Below, piece after piece: positions 1-5,367 of a stretch of 21,368 bases of DNA. The DNA is from a virus. The notes under the pieces are model-generated. The model searched no databases. It was not told the origin of the DNA and saw only the letters and a program-made list of their open reading frames with translations. Numbering within the stretch: the first letter of the stretch is position 1; each line of letters begins with the position of its first letter. Both the position numbers and the translations under genes were made by a program. The stretch covers positions 1 through 21,368 of IMG/VR virus record IMGVR_UViG_3300007511_000184. The stretch is one strand, 5' to 3'.

Positions 1-227
1 AGCTTACCCATCTTGTTCAACATCTTCTGGAACTCCAAGCGAGTGGCAGGGTTGATTGTAGGGTTCTGCATGTGGCGGAAGAGATTATCCAAGTTAACTG
101 CGCCCATAAGGCGTGCTAACGTTTCTATCTTGGCTGGGTCGTCCTCGATCATCTGCAGCTGTCCGCGCGATAGGATGGAGGTGTGTTCGAATTTCGGGTC
201 GGTAAGTTTATCTACTTGATTGCTCAT
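1..227 (-). CDS. partial phage protein, unrecognised (N-terminal part)
   Basis: An open frame reads leftward from an ATG at 227-225 to the window edge without a stop, about 75 codons. It begins MSNQVDKLTDPKFEHTSILS and is rich in charged and helical residues, with a segment reading NPTINPATRLEFQKMLNKMG near the edge. I do not recognise the family. It is the only leftward gene, and it diverges from the replication genes across a 335-nt control region, so it may be the first gene of a second, possibly late, transcription unit; a small DNA-packaging protein is one possibility but only a guess from position. A weak GGAT Shine-Dalgarno lies just upstream. The plus-strand frame over the same bases looks like a shadow. 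Confidence 0.6.
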   Translation of the reverse strand, partial: MSNQVDKLTDPKFEHTSILSRGQLQMIEDDPAKIETLARLMGAVNLDNLFRHMQNPTINPATRLEFQKMLNKMGK

Positions 228-240
228 AATATCCAAGTGT

Positions 241-256
241 ACCTGTTTGTGCAGGT
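241..256 (-). promoter_or_regulatory. short inverted repeat in leader of the leftward gene
   Basis: ACCTG at 241-245 and CAGGT at 252-256 form a 5-bp stem with a 6-nt loop, 14 nt upstream of the ATG of the leftward partial gene. It could be an operator or an mRNA hairpin. No T-tract follows it on the minus strand, so a terminator is unlikely. Confidence 0.35.
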
Positions 257-304
257 GTTTGTCAATGTTGAAGGTATTTTAGCAGGGCTGGAATTTTTTG
301 GGAA

Positions 305-388
305 GGTTCTTTTTAGGGGTGGGGTGTTTCTGTGAAGTGGTTCTTTTTGAGAGAAATGTAAACTATAGAAGTGGTTCTTTTTGAGAGA
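305..388. repeat. 34-bp-period direct repeat (GGTTCTTTTT units)
   Basis: GGTTCTTTTT occurs at 305-314, 339-348 and 373-382, exactly 34 bp apart each time. The second and third copies are extended: GAAGTGGTTCTTTTTGAGAG followed by A is identical at 334-354 and 368-388. A degenerate fourth unit, GGTTGCTATA, starts near 405. The regular spacing in a divergent promoter region suggests repeated binding sites for one protein or repeated promoters of one class. Confidence 0.75.
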
Positions 389-520
389 CACCTATTTTTA
401 GGGGGGTTGCTATATGGAACACCTAAGCATGGACGTACGCCCCTGCCCTGCTCGTTCCCTACCCCCACTTCAAATGGCTGACCCTATATGACAAGGCTAT
501 CGCTTTTGGTAGTCATTCTC

Positions 521-541
521 AAAAGTCCACAGTGGACTTTT
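521..541. repeat. dispersed palindrome, copy a
   Basis: Perfect palindrome AAAGTCCACAGTGGACTTT extended by one A/T pair at each end, centred on A531. It lies 21 nt upstream of the ATG at 563, with the AAGGA ribosome binding site between them. See the finding on the whole palindrome family. Confidence 0.9.
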
Positions 542-562
542 TACAATCAAGGATAAAAAATC

Positions 563-1063
563 ATGAATAAAAATCAAAAAACAAAATTTGCGAAAATCAT
601 CACTTCTTTAAGAAACGCTGATGCGACCAATAAAGAGAGTATTACAAAATCAGACAGCGTGGCTGATAGCATTGCAAAAGTTTACCGTTCAGGCACAGAC
701 AGTACGGCTTGGCTTGAATACTTTACGGCTGAAGTTGCCAACGGTTCAATCAAGCCAAAAGAAGTTAAACTTATGCAAAACAATATCGGCAAAAAAGCCA
801 CGCAACGCAAAATGTTTTCGCTTGATGATAAAGCAAAACCAACTCAACGTGCTAGACTTATGAAAGGTAACAAGACGCTACTAGCTGAGGGTTTATGTAC
901 TCAAACACAACTAGACAGTAAAGCGTATTTATGGATAGTTGACGATGTGAAAGCCACGCCGGAAAAAACGGCAAAGGATAAACTTCAAGCAATTATCAAC
1001 GACTTCAATATCGAAAGCGTAGAAAAACTTCTTGAAATCGCAAAAGAAGTTGAATTCAAATAA
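563..1063 (+). CDS. unrecognised early protein, 166 aa
   Basis: The start is supported by an AAGGA Shine-Dalgarno 9 nt upstream and the palindrome just before it. The product is lysine-rich and soluble, with no membrane segment or signal peptide; an acidic, probably helical C-terminus (about residues 142-166) ends VEKLLEIAKEVEFK. I do not recognise the family. It is a single-gene unit: palindrome and ribosome binding site in front, a strong rho-independent terminator directly behind. Codons are more A/T-rich (many AAA, GAA, CAA) than in the replication genes, and its position as first rightward gene suggests an early, perhaps host-interacting, accessory protein. That role is inference only. 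Confidence 0.75.
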   Translation: MNKNQKTKFAKIITSLRNADATNKESITKSDSVADSIAKVYRSGTDSTAWLEYFTAEVANGSIKPKEVKLMQNNIGKKATQRKMFSLDDKAKPTQRARLMKGNKTLLAEGLCTQTQLDSKAYLWIVDDVKATPEKTAKDKLQAIINDFNIESVEKLLEIAKEVEFK

Positions 1064-1080
1064 CCACTAACCAAAAGTGA

Positions 1081-1102
1081 AAAGCCCCGAAAGGGGTTTT
1101 TT
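1081..1102 (+). terminator. rho-independent terminator
   Basis: AAAGCCCC, loop GAAA, GGGGTTTTTT: a CCCC/GGGG stem with a GAAA tetraloop, flanking A/T pairs and a T6 tract, 18 nt after the stop of the 166-aa gene. It closes that single-gene unit, and a palindrome copy begins 18 nt later. Confidence 0.9.
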
Positions 1103-1119
1103 GCGTGGGCGACTTACAA

Positions 1120-1140
1120 AAAAGTCCACAGTGGACTTTA
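1120..1140. repeat. dispersed palindrome, copy b
   Basis: AAAGTCCACAGTGGACTTT at 1121-1139, identical in its core to copy a. It lies immediately after a terminator and 55 nt upstream of the 58-aa gene at 1195. Confidence 0.9.
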
Positions 1141-1147
1141 GGTCAGC

Positions 1148-1373
1148 CACGACTCATAGGCTAATAAAAAGCGAACACATAAGGAGTTACTCAGATGAAT
1201 TATAAAACTAAATACACGCACTCGTACGGAATTAACTGGATAAGGTTTACAGACAGAGAAACTAAAGAGGTTATCCACCTACACAGGTTTGAGAACGAAC
1301 GAGGTGCTACCAAAATACCTAGTCTATTAAACCAATCCACAGATGAAAATGCTTCACGACTCATAGGCTAATA
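1148..1373 (+). repeat. 19-bp direct repeats flanking a small gene
   Basis: CACGACTCATAGGCTAATA occurs at 1148-1166 and again at 1355-1373. The first copy is intergenic, upstream of the ribosome binding site of the 58-aa gene; the second forms the last codons (Arg-Leu-Ile-Gly-stop) of that gene. The pair brackets the gene 207 bp apart, as expected if the cassette was inserted by, or could be lost by, recombination between the copies. Both contain the wider ACGACTCAT motif. Confidence 0.85.
1195..1371 (+). CDS. unrecognised small protein, 58 aa
   Basis: ATG at 1195 follows a perfect AAGGAG Shine-Dalgarno (1181-1186) and the frame runs to TAA at 1369-1371. The product starts MNYKTKYTHSYGINWIRFTD and is polar and basic with no membrane segment; residues up to about 36 (ending KEVIHLHRFE) look like a small beta-rich fold. 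It is not recognised. It has its own palindrome copy upstream and no downstream gene for about 160 nt, and it is bracketed by 19-bp direct repeats, so it reads as an independent accessory cassette. The last four residues are encoded by the repeat itself. Confidence 0.65.
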   Translation: MNYKTKYTHSYGINWIRFTDRETKEVIHLHRFENERGATKIPSLLNQSTDENASRLIG

Positions 1374-1384
1374 GGCGGCGACCT

Positions 1385-1679
1385 AATAAGACACCAATAA
1401 TCGTGTCTTATTCGTTGTCTTATTACAAAATGCTTTAGTAGATAGGGTTTGAGTACCCTATTAAGACAATAAGACAATAAGACATAATATAAAAGAGAAT
1501 AAAAGTTTTAAAAAGTTAGAGAGAATTAACTATGAAAAAAGAACAACAAAGAAAACCAAAAAGACTCTCCGGCAATCTCTCTCAGAAACTTTGTCTTATT
1601 GTCTTATTCTAGGAAAATCAAGGACTTACACGTGTCTTATTGTCTTAATACAATGTCTTATTGCAAACTTTGTCTTAAT
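1385..1679. repeat. array of twelve TGTCTTATT-type repeats; candidate origin or regulatory switch
   Basis: TGTCTTATT or TGTCTTAAT occurs on the plus strand at 1404, 1416, 1592, 1600, 1633, 1641, 1654 and 1671. The reverse complement occurs at 1385, 1460, 1468 and 1476. Several copies are tandem with an 8-bp period, overlapping by one base. The two inward groups are separated by an A/T-rich stretch (1485-1531). A 7-bp hairpin, ATAGGGT/ACCCTAT, lies at 1442-1461. Repeats of this kind beside an A/T-rich segment are typical of phage or plasmid origins and of cooperative repressor sites. The copies can also pair as RNA: 1460-1476 is the exact complement of 1633-1649. The stretch 1372-1827 otherwise holds only the 26-codon frame, a hairpin and a palindrome. 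Confidence 0.8.
1532..1612 (+). CDS. possible 26-aa basic peptide inside the repeat array
   Basis: ATG at 1532 to TAG at 1610-1612 encodes a short peptide with a very basic N-terminus (MKKEQQRKPKRLSGN) and a hydrophobic end (LCLIVLF), the latter encoded by two tandem TGTCTTATT repeats. A weak GAGAG lies upstream. It could be a leader peptide whose translation affects folding of the surrounding repeats, or a chance frame. Nothing else supports it. Confidence 0.3.
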   Translation: MKKEQQRKPKRLSGNLSQKLCLIVLF

Positions 1680-1702
1680 ACATTTTGGCTCGAAATCGCT
1701 CT

Positions 1703-1751
1703 TTATCATGTCTGTTGCTCCAAGCATTCGCAGACATGATAACCTTTTTTT
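1703..1751 (+). terminator. 12-bp two-tier hairpin followed by T7 tract
   Basis: TTATCATGTCTG (1703-1714) and CAGACATGATAA (1731-1742) are perfect 12-bp arms around a 16-nt loop. The loop holds a second small stem, TGCT-CCA-AGCA (1716-1726). CC and seven Ts follow. This fits a rho-independent terminator, with palindrome copy c 40 nt beyond it. The stem is A/T-rich and the hairpin lies beside the repeat array, so a single-strand initiation site for priming is an alternative. Confidence 0.6.
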
Positions 1752-1790
1752 AACCCAATGTCAACCCTTTTTATAACAATTTAACAAATA

Positions 1791-1808
1791 AAGTCCACCG
1801 GTGGACTT
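1791..1808. repeat. dispersed palindrome, copy c
   Basis: AAGTCCACCGGTGGACTT, a perfect 18-nt even palindrome. The centre is ACCGGT, one base longer than in copies a, b and f. It ends 19 nt before the ATG at 1828, with TAGGAG between. A TATAAC box lies about 15 nt upstream without a clear -35. Confidence 0.85.
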
Positions 1809-1827
1809 ATCAACTAGGAGTAACAAA

Positions 1828-2019
1828 ATGGAAAATAACAATCAAATAAAAAACAACAAGTACACAACGACTTATACAGATGATTTCGAGTCATTAAACA
1901 GTGAACCCGAAACTATCCACGAAGTACAAAAATACTTCGACCAACCACTCAGAAGTGATAGTTGTTGTGGTAACCAATCGCACTTATTCATGTTGGAGAA
2001 ATTATCATGGAAAAACTAA
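1828..2019 (+). CDS. unrecognised small protein, 63 aa
   Basis: I chose ATG 1828 because TAGGAG (1815-1820) sits at the right distance. An in-frame ATG at 1801 lies inside the palindrome and has no ribosome binding site. The product is polar and Asn/Gln-rich (MENNNQIKNNKYTTTYTDDF), with a Cys-Cys pair near residue 47 and no membrane segment. It is not recognised. Its last 13 nt overlap the next gene, so the two are translationally linked. It opens a three-gene unit (1828-2559) led by palindrome copy c. Confidence 0.6.
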   Translation: MENNNQIKNNKYTTTYTDDFESLNSEPETIHEVQKYFDQPLRSDSCCGNQSHLFMLEKLSWKN

Positions 2020-2201
2020 AATCAATCATCGCATCAATATTGATGTCTTTATTACTTGCCACATTATTCTCTTGGATAATGATTAACTTCATAATGGGTT
2101 GTGGAGATAACTACTACAATTCCAAAGGACAAATAATCGCAGGGGAATGTGTAGCAATGCCTTGGGTAACTTACCAAGGTGGGGAGGTAATCAATGAATA
2201 A
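2007..2201 (+). CDS. small single-span membrane protein, 64 aa
   Basis: The ribosome binding site TTGGAG precedes ATG 2007, overlapping the end of the upstream gene. Residues 5-30 (KSIIASILMSLLLATLFSWI and on) form one strongly hydrophobic helix after a MEKLK basic start, so the N-terminus is probably cytoplasmic and the 34-residue C-terminal part periplasmic. That part carries two cysteines (C32, C48) that could form a disulfide. It could be an inner-membrane effector such as a superinfection-exclusion or host-modifying protein; a holin is less likely because nothing lysis-related is nearby. The function is unknown. It overlaps the next gene by 8 nt. Confidence 0.65.
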   Translation: MEKLKSIIASILMSLLLATLFSWIMINFIMGCGDNYYNSKGQIIAGECVAMPWVTYQGGEVINE

Positions 2202-2559
2202 AATTAACAACAATCAGATGAGCGAGTTCACGACTCATCAGCGAGCCTTTAGGACTAATAACGAAACGGTGTACGCCGAGTACAAACACAGCCGTCACTC
2301 AAACCACGACACCTACGTTGTCTACTCGTACGGGGAACACTTCCCGATGTATGTTTACGATGATGAGGTGGAAATGTGGTTCGGGAATGAGGACAAGTAT
2401 TCGCCTACTACATCAAAACACCAAAGACTAGCACGCCCCGACACAGACGACATGACTATGCTACCAACAGATGCGTTGGTGGACATGATAGCACTTGGCG
2501 GGTACAGAGAATACTGTGCTGAGCGGTGTGGGACTATGTATTTCGCCCACAGACACTAG
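2194..2559 (+). CDS. conserved phage/plasmid hypothetical protein, 121 aa
   Basis: A good GGGGAGG Shine-Dalgarno precedes ATG 2194. The core around residues 40-82 (TYVVYSYGEHFPMYVYD, then a Trp-Phe-Gly-Asn-x-Asp-Lys-Tyr-Ser stretch and TTSKHQRLARP) matches my memory of a widespread small family in phages and mobile elements, of unknown function (the DUF8033 type, from memory). The family is soluble and rich in aromatic residues. The C-terminus has two cysteines near residues 108 and 112. The gene closes the unit begun at 1828; a palindrome copy lies 6 nt after its stop. Codons 13-15 carry an ACGACTCAT copy. Confidence 0.75.
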   Translation: MNKINNNQMSEFTTHQRAFRTNNETVYAEYKHSRHSNHDTYVVYSYGEHFPMYVYDDEVEMWFGNEDKYSPTTSKHQRLARPDTDDMTMLPTDALVDMIALGGYREYCAERCGTMYFAHRH

Positions 2560-2564
2560 ACAAT

Positions 2565-2586
2565 AAAAGTCCACCGGTGGACTTTT
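2565..2586. repeat. dispersed palindrome, copy d
   Basis: AAAGTCCACCGGTGGACTTT with one further A/T pair at each end, a perfect 22-nt palindrome and the longest copy. It is 88 nt upstream of the ATPase gene at 2674. The right flank, TAGC, is shared with copy f. Confidence 0.9.
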
Positions 2587-2630
2587 AGCGTTTGAAACGA
2601 CTAATTAACATAAGTTAATAACAACGGGAC

Positions 2631-2652
2631 GGTAGCACCCACTTATGCTACC
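2631..2652 (+). promoter_or_regulatory. leader hairpin before the ATPase gene
   Basis: GGTAGCA (2631-2637) and TGCTACC (2646-2652) form a perfect 7-bp stem with an 8-nt loop, ending 21 nt before ATG 2674 and just upstream of the AGGAG site. No T-tract follows, so it is more likely an mRNA leader hairpin or protein site than a terminator. Upstream, TTGAAA at 2592-2597 could be a -35 box, but the matching -10 is poor. Confidence 0.45.
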
Positions 2653-2673
2653 AAACTATAGGAGATAGCAATT

Positions 2674-3690
2674 ATGCCATCAATTAACCAAGTCGTAGAC
2701 GTAGCGACTTCAATACTACGTAAATCACCAACTGCTGTACCTTTCTTTAAAGGTAAGCCGGGAATGGGAAAATCTGATGCTTGTATCCAAGTGGGACACA
2801 ACCTAGATATATCAGATGATCGCATTCTAGTTGTGCATGTGAACAACCACGATGTAGTGGACTTTACCGGTGTGCCATCAGTAACCGATGATGGAGTAAC
2901 GATATTCAACCCGACCGACATGTTCTACAAGTTCAGAGAGGGAACGGGTGCAGGGCTTATCGTACTAGAGGAACTACCACAGTCCTCGACTCATCACCAA
3001 ACGTGGGCGGCGGGTTTTATCTTGGAACGCTCTACACCAACGTTCAAACTAGACAAAGATGTACGGTTTGTTGTAACGGGTAACCGAGTAGAGGACAAAG
3101 CAGGGGCGAAACAGTTACTAACGCACCTATCCAACCGTATGTATGAGTTCGAGATGGAAACGTCACTAGACGATTGGTGTGAGTGGGCGATGACGCATGA
3201 TGTAGACCCGTTAGGTATTGCGTTCATGAGATTGCGACCGCAACTGTTGAACGACTTCGACCCGATGCGTTCAGTCAATCCAACACAAAGGGCGTGGACT
3301 CAACTGTTCACAGAAGTACCCCGTGACTTGCCAACAGACTTATATATGTACGCTTGTGAGGGTAAAGTTGGTGAGGGAGCGGCGGCTGAGTGGGTAGCGG
3401 CACGTTCACTAATGAGCAAGATGCCATCAGTTGACTCAATCAGACTGCAACCCGATAAGACCGAAGTGCCGGAAGAACCCGCAGTGAAGTACGCAGTAGC
3501 GACTGCGTTAAGTATGACCGCAGAACCCGACTCGTTCGATAGGGACATGAAGTATGTAGCCCGTATGCCAAAAGAGTTTCAGATGGTGTATGTAACTGAC
3601 GCACTACGACTACACCCCGAGTTGCAACAGACGAAGGACTTTATTACTTGGGCGGTTGCCAACAAGGACATCTTTATGGGGGGTGAGTAA
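2674..3690 (+). CDS. MoxR/CobS-like AAA+ ATPase
   Basis: This 338-residue AAA+ ATPase has a Walker A at residues 27-34 (GKPGMGKS, with K33 and S34), a Walker B ending LIVLEE at 95-100 and a sensor-1 TGN at 135-137. The Walker B acidic pair is Glu-Glu rather than the usual Asp-Glu. The length and fold match MoxR-family ATPases, often labelled CobS-like in phages; nothing here indicates cobalamin synthesis. MoxR ATPases typically act with a VWA-domain partner to remodel or activate target proteins, and such a partner lies at 5368 with a DUF3150-like gene between. AGGAG precedes the ATG. The start is also supported by the palindrome and hairpin upstream. This is the first gene of the long 2674-9487 unit. 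Confidence 0.85.
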   Translation: MPSINQVVDVATSILRKSPTAVPFFKGKPGMGKSDACIQVGHNLDISDDRILVVHVNNHDVVDFTGVPSVTDDGVTIFNPTDMFYKFREGTGAGLIVLEELPQSSTHHQTWAAGFILERSTPTFKLDKDVRFVVTGNRVEDKAGAKQLLTHLSNRMYEFEMETSLDDWCEWAMTHDVDPLGIAFMRLRPQLLNDFDPMRSVNPTQRAWTQLFTEVPRDLPTDLYMYACEGKVGEGAAAEWVAARSLMSKMPSVDSIRLQPDKTEVPEEPAVKYAVATALSMTAEPDSFDRDMKYVARMPKEFQMVYVTDALRLHPELQQTKDFITWAVANKDIFMGGE

Positions 3691-3782
3691 TGAGTATCAA
3701 CTCAATAGTAAATATAGCGATAGGTGTCGCTATGGGCGTGATGGCGTTGTACATCATCACATTAATTTCTTTATACACATAG
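3690..3782 (+). CDS. 30-aa membrane microprotein
   Basis: ATG 3690 overlaps the TAA of the ATPase gene (TAATG) behind a GGGGGGTGAG ribosome binding stretch. The frame ends at TAG 3780-3782. Residues 5-28 (SIVNIAIGVAMGVMALYIIT and on) form a single transmembrane helix occupying nearly the whole peptide. The tight coupling to the ATPase and the following AGGAGGG suggest a real microprotein in the operon, perhaps a membrane anchor or regulator. The function is unknown. Confidence 0.55.
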   Translation: MSINSIVNIAIGVAMGVMALYIITLISLYT

Positions 3783-3790
3783 GAGGGTGT

Positions 3791-3934
3791 ATGCACATGA
3801 GATATTTTTTATGCCAAGAAGATAATGAGCAGTTCATTGTCGAGGCAATTGACCTTAGAGAAGCCAAAGAGCGTGCCGAAGTGTACAACGCGGTGGTAAT
3901 TAAGGAAGTACCTAAAAAGGAGATATACAAATGA
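3791..3934 (+). CDS. unrecognised small protein, 47 aa
   Basis: AGGAGGG at 3781-3787 is a near-perfect ribosome binding site for ATG 3791; a second ATG two codons on is possible. The peptide reads MHMRYFLCQEDNEQFIVEAI, then a helix (DLREAKERAEVYNAV) and a basic end. The pattern of a beta-hairpin followed by a helix of the form EAxxxAxxYNAVVIKEV recurs in small phage proteins of unknown role. Its end overlaps the next gene by 4 nt (ATGA). The longer upstream extension of this frame overlaps the ATPase and membrane-peptide genes and is not used. Confidence 0.6.
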   Translation: MHMRYFLCQEDNEQFIVEAIDLREAKERAEVYNAVVIKEVPKKEIYK

Positions 3935-4950
3935 ATATGAATGACATATTGGCGAACGCCATCAACGATGCTGTGGAACATAAGCACGAAGTCCACAGTG
4001 GACTTATTGAGTCGCACGACTCACCACCGGAAACCGTCGCAGAAACGGATCAGGAAGACAGAGTAACGACGAAGCCAACAGTAAGTGTGAAAGGACTAGA
4101 TGAGAAAGCAGTTCTAGTAAGCGTTAAACGTCGCATGTACTCGCCGTATAAACTAGACCAAGAGGAGTCTAAGAATTATGGGGCAGGTAACGTGAACAAA
4201 CACTTGTTCGAGGGGCGTAACAACAAAGTCAAGGAAACGATAAGCAAGTTCTCTGATGTATATGTATATGTAAAAGAGAACACCGTACCTTGGAGTACCG
4301 GAGTTGATATGCTGAACATAGACCACTACATGGAGTTTACTAGCGGATTGCGACAACTCGTAGACCAAGCGAACCAAGCAGTTAACTCGTTGTACGCTTG
4401 TTGGGACGACGAAGTCCAAGCGGACTTGGATAGACTTGCAAAGATAGCACAAGCGAAAGGGAAACCGAACCTTGCAGACCCTAGCGACTATCCGTCAGCA
4501 GATGAGATGAGAGCGAAGTTCAGCGTAGATGTAAGATACATGCCCGTGCCAACGACCGGCGACTTCAGAGTAGTAATATCAGATGAGGACAAGGCGTCGT
4601 TGCAACAGCAGTTAGATGATGCAGGTAACAACGCAACCAAGCATGTACTTGAGTCAATGATAACGCCTATGAAACGTGCCATCGAGAAGTTAGCAGTGCC
4701 AATCGGCAAAGATGGTAGTGTGTTCAGAGATACGTTAATCGACAACATGGTAGATGTCGCAGAGCGTATGAATAAAGTGAACATCAGCGACGACCCTGCA
4801 ATCCAAGAAAAGATTAACGACCTAAGAAGTCTTGTTGGAGCGTACGCTAGTCCGATAGGTAAAGACAACTTGCGTAGTAGTCAGACTGTACGTGAGAAAG
4901 CAGTTAATCAGATAGATAGCCTAGTTAGTCAGATGGCAGGGTTGGTGTAG
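3931..4950 (+). CDS. DUF3150-like protein of the CobS/CobT-like gene set, 339 aa
   Basis: The start overlaps the previous stop (ATGA), with AAAGGAG upstream. The protein is soluble and largely helical. After a variable, acidic first 50 residues comes VSVKGLDEKAVLVSVKRRMY, followed by YKLDQEESKNYG and helical segments to the C-terminus, where residues 226-339 look coiled-coil-like. From memory this resembles DUF3150 proteins, which sit between a MoxR/CobS-like ATPase and a CobT-like VWA protein on mobile elements; the same order occurs here. The role is unknown and presumably it is part of that complex. Codons 20-25 are encoded by a copy of the dispersed palindrome, directly followed by a second inverted repeat, TGAGTCG-CA-CGACTCA (4008-4023). 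Confidence 0.6.
   Translation: MNMNDILANAINDAVEHKHEVHSGLIESHDSPPETVAETDQEDRVTTKPTVSVKGLDEKAVLVSVKRRMYSPYKLDQEESKNYGAGNVNKHLFEGRNNKVKETISKFSDVYVYVKENTVPWSTGVDMLNIDHYMEFTSGLRQLVDQANQAVNSLYACWDDEVQADLDRLAKIAQAKGKPNLADPSDYPSADEMRAKFSVDVRYMPVPTTGDFRVVISDEDKASLQQQLDDAGNNATKHVLESMITPMKRAIEKLAVPIGKDGSVFRDTLIDNMVDVAERMNKVNISDDPAIQEKINDLRSLVGAYASPIGKDNLRSSQTVREKAVNQIDSLVSQMAGLV
3989..4005. repeat. dispersed palindrome, copy e (intragenic)
   Basis: AAGTCCACAGTGGACTT, a perfect 17-nt palindrome inside codons of the DUF3150-like gene (encoding parts of Glu-Val-His-Ser-Gly-Leu). It lies 59 nt after that gene's start, unlike the other copies. Two bases beyond it begins a second inverted repeat, TGAGTCG-CA-CGACTCA (4008-4023). 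Confidence 0.85.
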
Positions 4951-4951
4951 C

Positions 4952-5359
4952 ATGGGATATAGAAGTGATGTAACAATCATAATCTACGGCGATACTAAAG
5001 ATGTAGTAGCGTTCGTAGCGTCAGAGAAGTTGAAAGGGAAACCAAAGGATATCGACTTCCACCCGTTAGATGAGAAAACGGACGACAACTACCACGAGAA
5101 AAACCAATACACCTACGGAGGGAACGATGAGTTCATGATGTTGGAGTTCAATTGGTGGGACGTGAAGTGGTACGACTCATACCCCGAGGTTGAATGGTGG
5201 CAGGACATAGCCGGTAACTTTGAGCAAGGGTATGCAAGTTTGAGCATGGAATTGGCGATAGTTGGCGAGTCAGTAGATGACAACCGAACCGACTACTACG
5301 GCGAGAACTGTGAGTATATGTTGAATATTAGTAGAGAAATTACTAAAAACCTACCATAG
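4952..5359 (+). CDS. MGYRSDV-type conserved phage protein, 135 aa
   Basis: ATG 4952 follows the previous stop by one base and has little Shine-Dalgarno, so translation is probably coupled. The N-terminus MGYRSDVTIIIYGD is typical of a family of phage hypotheticals that start MGYRSDV. The protein is acidic and aromatic-rich (NWWDVKWYDSYPEVEWWQDI) and looks like an alpha/beta fold without membrane segments. The function is unknown. It sits between the DUF3150-like gene and the VWA gene. A KWYDS stretch and the underlying 17 bases are identical to a segment of the 241-aa gene at 6898. Confidence 0.75.
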   Translation: MGYRSDVTIIIYGDTKDVVAFVASEKLKGKPKDIDFHPLDEKTDDNYHEKNQYTYGGNDEFMMLEFNWWDVKWYDSYPEVEWWQDIAGNFEQGYASLSMELAIVGESVDDNRTDYYGENCEYMLNISREITKNLP

Positions 5360-5367
5360 GAGGTAAT

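Larger units (their letters stand above)
228..562. promoter_or_regulatory. divergent intergenic control region
   Basis: This 335-nt stretch separates the leftward partial gene from the rightward early genes. It holds a small inverted repeat (241-256), a 34-bp-period direct repeat built on GGTTCTTTTT (305-388), G-rich and C-rich tracts (315-325, 400-406, 438-473) and one copy of the dispersed palindrome (521-541). No convincing sigma70 promoter with both boxes is visible. A 25-codon frame at 414-491 behind GGGGGG is possible but weak. The layout suits two outward promoters under shared control; this is inference from gene orientation. Confidence 0.6.

Noticed and set aside
414-491. 25-codon frame in the divergent region
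   Set aside because: Only a G-run stands in for a ribosome binding site, and the peptide (starting MEHLSMDVRPCPARS) has no recognisable feature.
1385-1679. CRISPR array
   Set aside because: The repeats are 8-9 bp, in both orientations and irregularly spaced, without 30-nt spacers.
1591-1776. 61-codon frame with a TTG start across the repeat array
   Set aside because: It is built from the TGTCTTATT repeats and the hairpin, has no ribosome binding site and would be a hydrophobic peptide by chance.
1801-1827. ATG at 1801 as the start of the 63-aa protein
   Set aside because: It lies inside the palindrome and has no ribosome binding site; ATG 1828 follows TAGGAG at the right distance.
4412-4427. 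Eighth palindrome copy (AAGTCC-AAGC-GGACTT)
   Set aside because: The centre is only 4 nt and the outer bases do not match. It lies mid-gene and may be chance.
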